Positions 34,458-43,036 of a stretch of 64,000 bases of DNA are shown one piece after another. The DNA is from Bradyrhizobium guangxiense. GTDB lineage: Bacteria > Pseudomonadota > Alphaproteobacteria > Rhizobiales > Xanthobacteraceae. The notes under the pieces are model-generated. The model made no database searches. It was not told the origin of the DNA and saw nothing but the letters and a program-made list of their open reading frames with translations. Position 1 is the first letter of the stretch; each line of letters starts with the position of its first letter. A program made the position numbers and the translations under genes. The DNA lies in contig NZ_CP022219.1 in the NCBI RefSeq assembly GCF_004114915.1, positions 4,370,501 to 4,434,500 of the forward strand, in the 5' to 3' direction.

Positions 34458-37040
34458 TCACCCCTGCTTCGTCATCGTCTCCTTCACCGCCGCCACGAGC
34501 TGGCTGAGCGTGAACGGTTTTGGCAGGAAGTCGAACTGCTGGCCTTCGGGCAGGCTCTTCTCGAAGGCGTCCTCGGCATAGCCGGAGACGAAGATGAACT
34601 TGATGTCGGGGTTCTTCTCCCGCATCGCCTTGAGGAGCGTCGGGCCGTCCATCTCGGGCATGACAACGTCGGAGACGACGAGATCGATCGCGCCGCTCTG
34701 CTCGTCCAGCACGTCCATGGCCTCGACGCCGTTCTCGGCCTCGACCACGGTGTAGCCGCGCGAGCGCAGGCCGCGGGCGTTCAGCGCGCGCAGACCCTCT
34801 TCGTCCTCGACGAGAAGGATCGTGCCCTGTCCGGTGAGATCGGTACGCGGCTTGGTCTCGACGGCCGCGGGCGCGGCGTCCTTCGCGGCCCCATTGCTCG
34901 CGCCGGCCACGGCCGGCTGCTCGACCTGCACCTCCGGCTCGGCGTGATGGCGCGGCAGGAAGATGTGGAACGAGGTGCCCTGCCCCGGCTCGGAATCGAC
35001 GTAGATGAAACCGCCGGTCTGCTTGACGATGCCGTAGACGGTGGAGAGACCAAGGCCCGTGCCCTTGCCGACCTCCTTGGTCGAGAAGAACGGCTCGAAA
35101 ATCTTGTCGCGGATATCGGCGGGAATGCCGGTGCCGGTGTCGGCAACCTCGATCCGGACATAATCCGCGGCCGGCATGCCCTTGTAGGCGAGCTTGCCCG
35201 CATCCTCAGTGGTGACGTTGGCGGTGCGGATGATCAGCTTGCCGCCGTCGGGCATGGCGTCGCGCGCGTTCACCGCCAAATTGACGATCACCTGCTCGAA
35301 CTGGGAGACGTCGACCTTGACCGGCCAGAGGTCGCGGCCGTGGACGAGGTCGAGCTTGACCTTCTCGCCGATCAGGCGGCGCAGCAGCATGGTGAGATCG
35401 CTCAAGGCATCGCCGAGATCGAGCACCTGCGGCCGCAGCGTCTGCCGCCGCGAGAACGCCAGCAACTGCCGCACCAGGGTCGCGGCCCGCGTCGCGTTCT
35501 GCTTGATCTGCATGATGTCCTGGAACGACGGATCTGTCGGCTTGTGCGCGTTCAGCAGGAAATCGTTTGCCATCATGATGGCGGAGAGCACGTTGTTGAA
35601 GTCGTGAGCGATGCCGCCGGCGAGCTGGCCGACCGTCTCCATCTTCTGCGACTGGTTGATCTGATTCTCCAGCGCGCGCCGCTCGGTAGTCTCAAGCATG
35701 TGCACGATGGCGGCTTCCGCCTCGTTTTCGGCGGCATCGACCGGCGTGACGAAGAACTGGCCCCAGCGCTCCTTGGCCCCTTCCAGCGCCACCTCGACGG
35801 GGGCGATGTCGGCCTGGCCTTCGGCAGCCTGGTTGATGGCCGCGATCAAGAGGTGCCGATCGCGCGAATTGACCGCGCGGAAGATCGACTTGGAGGCAGT
35901 GTCGAGCCCCAGCGCCTGGCCGAGCTTGGCGTAGCGCGCATTGGCGCGCACGACGTTGCCGGCCCGGTCGACGGTCGCGATCGCCATCGGCGTGTGGTCG
36001 AAGAAGCGCATGAAGCGTACTTCGGCGGCGCGGTCGGGATCGCTGCGCTCGTCACGGGCGCGGCTGATGACGAGCGTGCGCGACGGCCCCGGCGCGCCGT
36101 CGGCACCGAAGGCAAGCTTGTGATAGAGCCGCACCGGCATGGTCTTGCCGGTACGCATGCGCAGGTCGATGTCGAAGACTTCCGTCTTCACTTCGCCCGG
36201 CACCGCCACGATCGAGGTCAAGAGTGAGGCGCCGTCGCCGGAGACGATGTCGGTCAGCCTCAAGCCGCCCGAGCCGATCTCGGCGAGGTCGTAGTCGAGC
36301 CAGTTCGCCAGCGTCGCGTTGACATAAGCGAGCTCGCCGGCCGGGTTGACCGAGAAGAAGCCGCACGGCGCGTGATCAAGATATTCGATGGCGTGCTGGA
36401 GCTCCTGGAACACGTCCTCCTGGCGCTCGCGGTCGCGAGTGATGTCGGCGATCGACCACACTGCGTATTTCGCCTCGCGCTTGCCGGTGCCGAGCGGGCG
36501 CACCCGCATCCGCAGCCAGCGGCCCTGGCTGCCGTCATGGCCGGAGATGCGCACTTCTTCCTGCTGGCGCTTGCCTTCGCGCGCGGCCTTCAGCAGCCGG
36601 AACACCGCCTCGGAGACGTCAGGATTGCCGATGAAGACGCGCTCCACCGGCCGCACGTCCTGCGGGCCGCTGGCGCCGGTCAGCGTCAGATAGGCGGCGT
36701 TGGAATAGACCACGTGGCCGCGAGCATCGGTGACCGCGAGCCCGTCGAACGCGTGATCGGAGATGCGGCCGATGATGGGATCATCGAGGTTGCGGTCCGC
36801 GAAGCGGATGATGCCGGCGGCGAAGGCGAACAGGTTGAACAGGCCGACCATCGCCAGCACGGCAAGGATGCCGAGGATATAGGGCTGGGCCTGCGCACGC
36901 CCGAGCGTCATCAACCCGACGGCGACGGCGACGAGGCCGGCGGCCACCAGCAGCACCAGCGCAATGCTGCCCGAGCGCGGCGACGGCTCATGCGCCGCAA
37001 CGGGCTCGCGTGTGAGGTCGTGGTCGGTCTCGACGGTCAT
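34458..37040 (-). CDS. cckA: Hybrid sensor histidine kinase CckA
   Basis: 860 residues from MTVETDHD at 37040. Two membrane helices (about 25-46 and 54-79), three to four PAS-like domains (about 95-460), a HisKA domain with phospho-acceptor H479 ([14 protein letters not shown]), a HATPase domain with [10 protein letters not shown] and [13 protein letters not shown], and a C-terminal receiver with phospho-acceptor D791 ([12 protein letters not shown]). CckA drives phosphate to CtrA via ChpT and so sets cell-cycle and flagellar timing in alphaproteobacteria. It ends the flhB-side block and is on the same strand as flhB. Confidence 0.92.
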   Translation of the reverse strand: MTVETDHDLTREPVAAHEPSPRSGSIALVLLVAAGLVAVAVGLMTLGRAQAQPYILGILAVLAMVGLFNLFAFAAGIIRFADRNLDDPIIGRISDHAFDGLAVTDARGHVVYSNAAYLTLTGASGPQDVRPVERVFIGNPDVSEAVFRLLKAAREGKRQQEEVRISGHDGSQGRWLRMRVRPLGTGKREAKYAVWSIADITRDRERQEDVFQELQHAIEYLDHAPCGFFSVNPAGELAYVNATLANWLDYDLAEIGSGGLRLTDIVSGDGASLLTSIVAVPGEVKTEVFDIDLRMRTGKTMPVRLYHKLAFGADGAPGPSRTLVISRARDERSDPDRAAEVRFMRFFDHTPMAIATVDRAGNVVRANARYAKLGQALGLDTASKSIFRAVNSRDRHLLIAAINQAAEGQADIAPVEVALEGAKERWGQFFVTPVDAAENEAEAAIVHMLETTERRALENQINQSQKMETVGQLAGGIAHDFNNVLSAIMMANDFLLNAHKPTDPSFQDIMQIKQNATRAATLVRQLLAFSRRQTLRPQVLDLGDALSDLTMLLRRLIGEKVKLDLVHGRDLWPVKVDVSQFEQVIVNLAVNARDAMPDGGKLIIRTANVTTEDAGKLAYKGMPAADYVRIEVADTGTGIPADIRDKIFEPFFSTKEVGKGTGLGLSTVYGIVKQTGGFIYVDSEPGQGTSFHIFLPRHHAEPEVQVEQPAVAGASNGAAKDAAPAAVETKPRTDLTGQGTILLVEDEEGLRALNARGLRSRGYTVVEAENGVEAMDVLDEQSGAIDLVVSDVVMPEMDGPTLLKAMREKNPDIKFIFVSGYAEDAFEKSLPEGQQFDFLPKPFTLSQLVAAVKETMTKQG

Positions 37041-37195
37041 TCTCGAGCTGGCGCAGCCTGTCGGCAGAGAATCAACGCGCGCCGGGGCGCGCGGGGTCCT
37101 CCCTGCCTGAATCGGACCCTGAGGTGCAAGGGCAGCGGGGGCGAAAGGTACGCTGATTCCCAGATTACGGCCATTTCCGGTACTTTTCGGGTGCT

Positions 37196-38275
37196 TTATC
37201 CCCGCCCAGCGCTGAATCCGCGCTTCAGCCGCATGACGTAGCCGATGACTTCGGCGACCGCATGGTAGTGCTCGGTCGGGATTTCCTGGTCGATGTCGAC
37301 GGTGGCGTAGAGCGCACGGGCCAGCGGCACGTTCTCCACGATCGGGATGTCGTGCTCGCGGGCGATCTCCCGGATCTTGAAGGCGAGGTTGTCGACGCCC
37401 TTGGCGACGCAGATCGGCGCCGACATGCCGCGCTCGTAGGAGAGCGCCACCGAATAGTGGGTCGGGTTGGTGATGATCACCGAGGCCTTGGGAACCGCCG
37501 CCATCATGCGCTTCTTGGCGCGCTGCTGCCGCAACTGCCGGATCTTGCCCTTGATGTGCGGATCGCCTTCGGACTGCTTGAACTCTTCCTTGATCTCCTG
37601 CAGCGACATCTTCTGCCGCTGGAACCAGCTGCGGTACTGGAAGAAATAATCGGCGATGGCGACGATCGCGAGCGCTGCGACCACCGCGCCGAGCAGGTGA
37701 ACGGTCATGCTGGTGCTGGCGCCGAGCATGGCGGCCGGATCGAGCCTGACCATCGCCTCCATGCGATGCCGCTCCGGCCACAGGATCATGGTCATGACCA
37801 CGCCGAGCACCACCAGCTTGCCGATGCCCTTGAGAAAATTGGCCGCCGCCTGCTTGCCGAAAATGCGCTTGAAGCCTGCGCCGGGCGAGATCTTGCTGAA
37901 CTTGGGTGTGAGGGATTCGGTCGACCAGACCAGGCGGTGCTGCAGCATGTTGCCGGCAATCGCGGCCAGCATCAGCATCAAGAGGGGCACGCCGATCGCG
38001 GCGAGCACGGCGAATTCGATCTGCTGCATCAGCGCGAGTAGAGCCTTGCCGTCGGTCTTGATCATCCAGGAATTGGCGAGCAGGTTGCGCATCGGCGTCA
38101 ACAGCCCGCCGCCGACCGAGCCCGAGAAGGTCGAGACCACCAGCGTGCCGCCCGCCATCATGAACCAGGTGTTGATCTCCTGGCTCTTGGCGACGTCGCC
38201 GCGTTCGAGCGCGTCGTCGAGACGCTTTTGTGTCGGGTCTTCTGTTTGACTTTCGGGATCGTTGTCTTCCGCCAT
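37196..38275 (-). CDS. flhB: Flagellar export apparatus protein FlhB
   Basis: 359 residues, four membrane helices in the N-terminal half and a cytoplasmic C-domain with the autocleavage site NPTH at 270-273 (IITNPTHYSVALSYERG). FlhB switches the export gate from rod/hook to filament substrates. The short basic start (DPTQKRLDDALERGDVAKS) is typical. It lies 9 bp after fliR in a flgB-flgC-fliE-fliQ-fliR-flhB block. Confidence 0.95.
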   Translation of the reverse strand: MAEDNDPESQTEDPTQKRLDDALERGDVAKSQEINTWFMMAGGTLVVSTFSGSVGGGLLTPMRNLLANSWMIKTDGKALLALMQQIEFAVLAAIGVPLLMLMLAAIAGNMLQHRLVWSTESLTPKFSKISPGAGFKRIFGKQAAANFLKGIGKLVVLGVVMTMILWPERHRMEAMVRLDPAAMLGASTSMTVHLLGAVVAALAIVAIADYFFQYRSWFQRQKMSLQEIKEEFKQSEGDPHIKGKIRQLRQQRAKKRMMAAVPKASVIITNPTHYSVALSYERGMSAPICVAKGVDNLAFKIREIAREHDIPIVENVPLARALYATVDIDQEIPTEHYHAVAEVIGYVMRLKRGFSAGRG

Positions 38276-38284
38276 CGATCTCTC

Positions 38285-39055
38285 TTATTTCAACGGCATC
38301 ATCTGGTGCATGACACCGATGAAGTAATCCAGATACGTACCCATCATCGCCGTCAGCACCACGGCGAGCACCAGGAAGCCCGCGAAGATCGAGAGCGGCA
38401 CGCCGACGAAATAGACCTGCATCTGCGGCATCAGCCGCGCCAGGATGCCCAGCCCGATGTTGAAGACGAGGCCGAACACCAGGAACGGCCCGGAGAGCTG
38501 CAGGCCGAGGCGGAACGCGGCGGCGAAGGCGCGCGTCGCGAGCGAGGCGACATCGCCGCTCGACACGGTCTCGCCCGGCGAGAAGATCGTGTAGCTGTCA
38601 TTCAGTGCCGCGATCACCAGATGATGGCTGTCGGTGGCAAACAGCAGCGTCACCCCCAGCATGGTCAGGAAGTTGCCGACCAGCACGCCCTGCTGCCCCT
38701 GCGTCGGATCGACCGAGGTGACAAAACCGAGCCCCATCTGCTGCGCGATCACCGATCCCGCGACCTGGAGCGCCGACAGCGTCACGCGCGCGGTCGCGCC
38801 CAGCACGATGCCGATCGCGATCTCGTGCAGCATCAGGACCAGGAGCGGCGCGAGCGAGCCCATGTCAACCTGGTAGGCGTTGCGGTGCAGCGGCAGGATG
38901 ATCAGCGTGAGCAGCAGCGCGATCGACAGCTTGATCCGGGTCGGAATGTTAGTCTCGCCGAGGCCAGGCAGCAGCATCACCATCGCACCGACCCGGGCGA
39001 AGGCGAGCATGAAGGACGCGGCGAGCGCCGGCAGCAGCGAAACGTCGATGCGCAT
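38285..39055 (-). CDS. fliR: Flagellar export gate protein FliR
   Basis: 256 residues with six predicted membrane helices, starting MRIDVSLLPALAASFMLAFAR, and the typical ILVFGLVFNIGLGILARLMPQMQV-type region near the end. ATG 39055 is chosen because the family match begins there; the frame extends into the palindromic element upstream. Part of the export gate with FliP, FliQ and FlhB. Confidence 0.93.
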   Translation of the reverse strand: MRIDVSLLPALAASFMLAFARVGAMVMLLPGLGETNIPTRIKLSIALLLTLIILPLHRNAYQVDMGSLAPLLVLMLHEIAIGIVLGATARVTLSALQVAGSVIAQQMGLGFVTSVDPTQGQQGVLVGNFLTMLGVTLLFATDSHHLVIAALNDSYTIFSPGETVSSGDVASLATRAFAAAFRLGLQLSGPFLVFGLVFNIGLGILARLMPQMQVYFVGVPLSIFAGFLVLAVVLTAMMGTYLDYFIGVMHQMMPLK

Positions 39056-39058
39056 AGC

Positions 39059-39134
39059 CGAATGCCTCGGCTCCAACATTCGCATGCCGTTGCGGCAGGC
39101 ACTTTTGCGAATGTTGGAGCCAAAGAGGCATTCG
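39059..39134. repeat. Large hairpin 1 in the fliQ-fliR gap
   Basis: Arm 39059-39084 (CGAATGCCTCGGCTCCAACA then TTCGCA) is almost the exact complement of 39106-39134 (TGCGAATGTTGGAGCC then AAAGAGGCATTCG), with a 3-base insertion in one arm and a loop of about 21 bases. It occupies the leader of fliR. Confidence 0.85.
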
Positions 39135-39146
39135 CAAATATCAATA

Positions 39147-39225
39147 GTCGTGCGGCCATTGGATTTGACATTCGCCAACGCGATTCGCGGAGCCCCCAGG
39201 GCGAATGTCAAATCCACCGCACGAC
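39147..39225. repeat. Large hairpin 2 in the fliQ-fliR gap
   Basis: GGATTTGACATTCGCC (39161-39176) pairs with GGCGAATGTCAAATCC (39200-39215); the stem continues as GTCGTGCGG (39147-39155) with CCGCACGAC (39217-39225) past a small bulge. It shares the core ACATTCGC/GCGAATGT with hairpin 1. Confidence 0.85.
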
Positions 39226-39235
39226 GCATTGTGCC

Positions 39236-39499
39236 TCAGCCGCCGATGATTCGCGACGAGATCCGCATCATGTGGGCGTGCAGCGAGTCGGCCATGAACG
39301 GCAATGCCAACAGCATCGTGGCGAAGATGGCGAGGATCTTCGGCACGTAGATCAGCGTCTGCTCCTGGATCTGTGTCAGCGCCTGGAACAGCGACACGAC
39401 GACGCCGACCACGAGGCCGACCACCATCAGGGGTGAGGACACGATCACGATCGTCCAGATCGCATCGCGCGCGACGTCGAGGGTTTCAGGGCCGGTCAT
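39236..39499 (-). CDS. fliQ: Flagellar export gate protein FliQ
   Basis: 87 residues, two membrane helices, start MTGPETLDVARDAIWTIVIV at 39499. The conserved VSLFQALTQIQEQTLIYVPKI segment is plainly that of FliQ. Pairs with FliP and FliR in the export gate. Separated from fliR by two large hairpins and from fliE by a shorter inverted repeat. Confidence 0.93.
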   Translation of the reverse strand: MTGPETLDVARDAIWTIVIVSSPLMVVGLVVGVVVSLFQALTQIQEQTLIYVPKILAIFATMLLALPFMADSLHAHMMRISSRIIGG

Positions 39500-39542
39500 T
39501 GTTTGATACTCGCTCTTGGTTGTCTGACGTGCCGGGACATGC

Positions 39543-39589
39543 GAATGGCGAATCGGAGACGTCCCCATTCGCTACTCACCATTCGCCAA
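39543..39589. repeat. GCGAATG inverted/direct repeats in the fliE-fliQ gap
   Basis: Contains GCGAATGGCGAAT followed, after 13 bases, by ATTCGCTACTCACCATTCGCC, so the half GGCGAAT/ATTCGCC recurs in both orientations. It uses the same GCGAAT core as the two hairpins 320-500 bp away. Confidence 0.6.
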
Positions 39590-39591
39590 AA

Positions 39592-39900
39592 TCAGATCGG
39601 CATCTTCATGATGTCTTCATAGGCCGCGATCACGCGGTCGCGGACCGAAACCAGCGTGGACACCGCGACGTCGGTGTCGGCGACCGCCGTCACCACGTCC
39701 ATGACGTTGGCCTTGCCGGAGGCCATCGCGATCGTCTGCGCATCCGACTTGCGGCCGGATTCCATGACGCTGCCGACGGCGTCCTTCAGCAGCGAGGCGA
39801 AGGATTGCCCGCTTGCCTCGGTGCCTTTGCCGGCACCGCTATTCTCCAGTACCCGGGCAAGGTTGGCATAGGCGTTGGCGGCGATTGTCGGTGATGCCAT
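39592..39900 (-). CDS. fliE: Flagellar hook-basal body protein FliE
   Basis: 102 residues, with the SFASLLKDAVGSVMESGRKSDAQ and VVTAVADTDVAVSTLVSVRDRVIAAYEDIMKMPI segments typical of FliE. It joins the MS ring to the rod. Third gene of the flgB block; starts 16 bp after flgC. Confidence 0.92.
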   Translation of the reverse strand: MASPTIAANAYANLARVLENSGAGKGTEASGQSFASLLKDAVGSVMESGRKSDAQTIAMASGKANVMDVVTAVADTDVAVSTLVSVRDRVIAAYEDIMKMPI

Positions 39901-39916
39901 GGCTCAATTGTCCTGT

Positions 39917-40342
39917 TCAGCTCTTGAGAATGTCGAGCGTGCGCTGGATCATCCGGCGCGTCGCACTGATGATGTTGAGATTGGCCTCGTAGGACCGCTG
40001 CGCATCGCGCATGTCGGTCATTTCGACCACCGAGTTCACATTGGGGTATTTGACGTTTCCTGCCGCGTCCGCGACCGGATTGTTCGGCTCGTATTTGACG
40101 CGGAAGTTCGACTGGTCGGGCTTGATCCTTCCGAGGGTGACGACCTGCGCGTCGAGCGTGCGATCGAGCGCGGAAGAGAAGGTCGGAACCTTGCGCCGGT
40201 AGGGATCACCGCCGATGGTCTGCGCGGTCGAATCCGCGTTCGCGATGTTTTCCGAGATCACCCGCATGCGGCCGGCCTGCGCCCGCAGGCCGGAGGTCGC
40301 GATCGCCATCGAGCGGGCAAAGTCGCTGCTGTCATTGGCCAT
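39917..40342 (-). CDS. flgC: Flagellar proximal rod protein FlgC
   Basis: 141 residues. N-terminal rod-family helix with NIANADSTAQTIGGDPYRRK, middle VKYPNVNSVVEMTDMRDAQRS and a C-terminal ISATRRMIQRTLDIL helix: FlgC. Second gene of the block, 39 bp after flgB. Confidence 0.95.
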   Translation of the reverse strand: MANDSSDFARSMAIATSGLRAQAGRMRVISENIANADSTAQTIGGDPYRRKVPTFSSALDRTLDAQVVTLGRIKPDQSNFRVKYEPNNPVADAAGNVKYPNVNSVVEMTDMRDAQRSYEANLNIISATRRMIQRTLDILKS

Positions 40343-40381
40343 GATGCGCCTCCTCTAGCTGTTCTGTTCCCGGATCATGCT

Positions 40382-40786
40382 CTAGGCCTTGCCGATCGCG
40401 GTCTTGAGCAGGTGCAGGCTTTTCGAATAGAGCGAGGTCGCCGCCGCATAGTCCATCTGGTTGCTGGCGGCTTTCATCATCTCCTCTTCGAGATTGACGG
40501 CGTTGCCCGCGGGGCGGGGCTCGAAGCCCGCGTTCTTGTTCTGGTCGAATCCGGACGCCGCGCCCGACGGCGTCATGTGGGAGCCGCTGGTCCGGGTCAG
40601 CGCCAAGGGGCCCATCGAGCCGGTGACGGCCCCGCTCCTGTCGAGTTTCGGCTCGACCAGGTCGCGCGGCCGGAATTTGGGCGTGTCGGAATTGGAGACG
40701 TTCTCGGACAGGACGCGCTGGCGTTCCTGGTGCCACTGCATTTTGGTGCGAAGCGCCGACAGCACCGGGAGGTCGTTGATGGACAT
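40382..40786 (-). CDS. flgB: Flagellar proximal rod protein FlgB
   Basis: 134 residues starting MSINDLPVLSALRTKM, with the rod motif ENVSNSDTPKFRPRDL and a C-terminal AASNQMDYAAATSLYSKSLHLLK helix. First gene of a minus-strand block flgB-flgC-fliE-fliQ-fliR-flhB. A perfect TTAA-N7-TTAA box lies 70 bp upstream. Confidence 0.94.
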   Translation of the reverse strand: MSINDLPVLSALRTKMQWHQERQRVLSENVSNSDTPKFRPRDLVEPKLDRSGAVTGSMGPLALTRTSGSHMTPSGAASGFDQNKNAGFEPRPAGNAVNLEEEMMKAASNQMDYAAATSLYSKSLHLLKTAIGKA

Positions 40787-40832
40787 CGTCGCGGCTCCTT
40801 CCGCCTCTTGCGGACCTCGGGGTCCGAAGCTA

Positions 40833-40870
40833 GGCAGAATTTGCCGCCTGTATGGTTAACAGCTGGTTAA
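40833..40870 (-). promoter_or_regulatory. CtrA-type box plus ftr-like box upstream of flgB
   Basis: GGCA-GAATT-TGCC (40833-40845) followed 11 bp later by TTAA-CAGCTGG-TTAA (40856-40870), an exact TTAA-N7-TTAA. In Caulobacter, CtrA activates early flagellar promoters at this motif and FlbD represses one of them through an adjoining ftr element. Assignment by motif only. Confidence 0.65.
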
Positions 40871-41029
40871 GGAAGCCATCGGCGCCTGTCCCCCCGTGGG
40901 ACGGGAATTGCGCCCCCCGTGGATCCTACGCCTCCAAAAGTGGCATTAACCCAACCATTTGGCGGCGGATGCACAGGCCAAGAAGTCGTTTTGGATCGAG
41001 CGATTCATAGGTTATTAGGGAGTTGGGGA

Positions 41030-41120
41030 CGGCAAAACTTGCCGTAGGACGTTAAGAGATCGCAGTTTGGGGCATCGTAGGCCGGTGGTTGGCGCGTCTG
41101 ACCATGGGCACGAGAAAAGC
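41030..41120 (+). promoter_or_regulatory. ftr-like palindrome and weak sigma-54 motif upstream of fliO
   Basis: ACGGCAA-AAC-TTGCCGT (41030-41046) is a perfect palindrome containing CGGCA-N5-TGCCG. Closer to the gene, GGGCAC-GAGAA-AAGC (41106-41120) keeps the GG and GC of a -24/-12 promoter at the right spacing, 20 bp before ATG 41141. The rest of the 354-bp flgB-fliO gap shows nothing further. Confidence 0.45.
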
Positions 41121-41140
41121 GCCATTTGTCGGGGACGAGT

Positions 41141-42103
41141 ATGCAAGGCAGCCCTATCACGTTCATCGTCGCGTTCATCGTCGTTCTGGCGTTGATCGGC
41201 GTCGCTGCTTGGCTGGTTCGCCGATTCGCCAGCAGCCGGCTCGGCGCCAACACCCAGCGCGGCAGGATGCCCCGCCTCGCGGTGATCGACGCCGCCGCGG
41301 TCGACGGAAGGCGCCGCCTGGTGCTGGTCCGGCGTGACAATGTCGAGCACCTCCTGATGATCGGCGGCCCCACCGACATCGTCGTCGAGCCCAACATCGT
41401 TCGCGCCGCGCATGGCCGCGATCAGCTGCCGCAGCGTCCGACCGCTGCGGAGCCGCCACGCCTTGCCCCCATGCCCGATCCCGCCGGCTGGGCCGACGAG
41501 GCGCCGCGGCCCGAGCTGCTCGATCACCCCGAGCCGCAAATGCCCGAGCCGCCGCGCCCCACACGCCCGTCCTTCGCCGACGAATTGCGCCGGCCCGCGC
41601 CTACGCTGGCCGAACGTCGCAGCGAGCCGCCGATGGGTGGCTTTCCGCCCGAGCCGGTCGCCCCCCGTCCCGAGCGCGAACCGCGTCCCGAGCCGCCGCG
41701 CGCCGCGCGCAGCGAGCCGCCGCTGATGCCGCGTCCGCCGCGCCAGAGCGAGCCGGTGAAGATGCCGCCGGTGCGCGCCGAGCGTCCCGCAGCACCGCCG
41801 CCTCCTCCCGTGCCGCAGGTCCCGCCCGTGCCGCCGCCGGCGCCCGCGGCTGCGCCCTCGAGCGCGGAGCAGAACCTCGCCGAAATGGCCCAGCGTCTCG
41901 AAGCTGCGCTGCGCCGCCCCGCCGGCGAGACGGTCGCGCCTCCCGTCGCGCCGGAGCCGCCGGCCGCTCCCCCGCGGGCGGCACGCAGCGAGCCAGCGAC
42001 GCCACCGGCTCCACCGCCGAAGCCGGCCGCGGAAAAGACCAGCTTTGAAAATCTCGAAGACGAGATGGCCTCGCTGCTCGGCCGTCCGAAGCCGTCTTCG
42101 TGA
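41141..42103 (+). CDS. fliO: Flagellar biosynthesis protein FliO with long Pro-rich tail
   Basis: 320 residues from ATG 41141; a TTG 15 bases upstream is possible. The first 100 residues are FliO-like: a single membrane helix (ITFIVAFIVVLALIGVAAWLVRRF) and a beta domain (LAVIDAAAVDGRRRLVLVRRDNVEHLLMIGG). The remaining 200 are Pro/Arg/Glu/Ala-rich and disordered, ending in a conserved-looking FENLEDEMASLLGR. FliO helps assemble FliP. The stop overlaps the fliP start. Confidence 0.82.
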   Translation: MQGSPITFIVAFIVVLALIGVAAWLVRRFASSRLGANTQRGRMPRLAVIDAAAVDGRRRLVLVRRDNVEHLLMIGGPTDIVVEPNIVRAAHGRDQLPQRPTAAEPPRLAPMPDPAGWADEAPRPELLDHPEPQMPEPPRPTRPSFADELRRPAPTLAERRSEPPMGGFPPEPVAPRPEREPRPEPPRAARSEPPLMPRPPRQSEPVKMPPVRAERPAAPPPPPVPQVPPVPPPAPAAAPSSAEQNLAEMAQRLEAALRRPAGETVAPPVAPEPPAAPPRAARSEPATPPAPPPKPAAEKTSFENLEDEMASLLGRPKPSS

Positions 42104-42858
42104 GGCTGCCGTCCCTCCCGCGTAGAGTTCTCTTCCTTTCTGTCCTGTTCGGTGCGGCCTCGCTCGCAGGCCTTGCGCATGCGCAGGACATCAGCATCAA
42201 TCTCGGCGGCGGCGCCGGCGGTGGCGGCGTCACCGAGCGCGCGATCCAGCTCATCGCGCTGCTCACCGTGCTGTCGATCGCGCCGTCGATCCTCATCATG
42301 ATGACCTCGTTCACGCGCATCGTGGTCGTGCTGTCGCTGCTGCGCACCGCGATGGGCACGGCGACCGCGCCACCGAACTCGGTGATCATCGCGCTGGCGA
42401 TGTTTCTCACCTTCTTCGTGATGGGGCCGGTTCTGCAGAAATCCTACGACGACGGCATCCGCCCGCTCGTCGCCAACCAGATCGGCGTCGAGGATGCGCT
42501 CCAGCGCGCCTCGGTCCCCCTGCGCGGTTTCATGCAGAAGAACGTGCGCGAGAAAGACCTCAGGCTGTTTCTGGATCTTTCGCGCGAGCCGCCGCCGGCC
42601 ACCCCCGACGACCTCGCGCTCCGCATCCTCGTCCCCGCCTTCATGATCTCCGAGCTGAAGCGCGCCTTCGAGATCGGCTTCCTGTTGTTCCTGCCCTTCC
42701 TGATCATCGACCTCGTCGTCGCCTCGGTGCTGATGTCGATGGGCATGATGATGCTGCCGCCGGCCACGATCTCGCTGCCGTTCAAGCTGATCTTCTTCGT
42801 GCTGGTCGACGGCTGGTCGCTGGTGGCGGGAAGCCTGGTGCAGAGTTACGGGGGGTGA
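42100..42858 (+). CDS. fliP: Flagellar export gate protein FliP
   Basis: 252 residues, GTG start overlapping the fliO stop by 4 bases. Signal-like start (LAGLAHAQDI), then ILIMMTSFTRIVVVLSLLRTAM and NSVIIALAMFLTFFVMGP, then PAFMISELKRAFEIGFLLFLPFLIIDLVVASVLMSMGMMMLPP: FliP throughout. Core of the export gate. Confidence 0.95.
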   Translation: MRLPSLPRRVLFLSVLFGAASLAGLAHAQDISINLGGGAGGGGVTERAIQLIALLTVLSIAPSILIMMTSFTRIVVVLSLLRTAMGTATAPPNSVIIALAMFLTFFVMGPVLQKSYDDGIRPLVANQIGVEDALQRASVPLRGFMQKNVREKDLRLFLDLSREPPPATPDDLALRILVPAFMISELKRAFEIGFLLFLPFLIIDLVVASVLMSMGMMMLPPATISLPFKLIFFVLVDGWSLVAGSLVQSYGG

Positions 42859-42874
42859 GGCGACCAACCTCCCT

Positions 42875-42992
42875 CGTCATGCCCCGCGAAGGCGGGCATC
42901 CAGTACGCCGCAGCTTCTCGCTTCTACACACCGTCTCTGGAATACTGGATCGCCCGCCCCAGTGCGCAAGTACGCACAAGGCGGGCGATGAC
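42875..42992. repeat. Bipartite palindromic intergenic repeat, copy 2
   Basis: Starts GTCATGCCCCGCGAAGGCGG, contains AGTACGCCGCAGCTTCT and CTCTGGAATACTGGATCGCC, and ends in GCGGGCGATGAC. Homologous to the reverse complement of the repeat at 19650-19755. Confidence 0.75.
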
Positions 42993-43036
42993 ACCTAGAA
43001 CGCGGCACGCGACGGAGCCTAGAACTAGCAGGAGCC

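Noticed and set aside
34179..36227. 682-codon plus-strand frame
   Set aside because: Antisense shadow of cckA.
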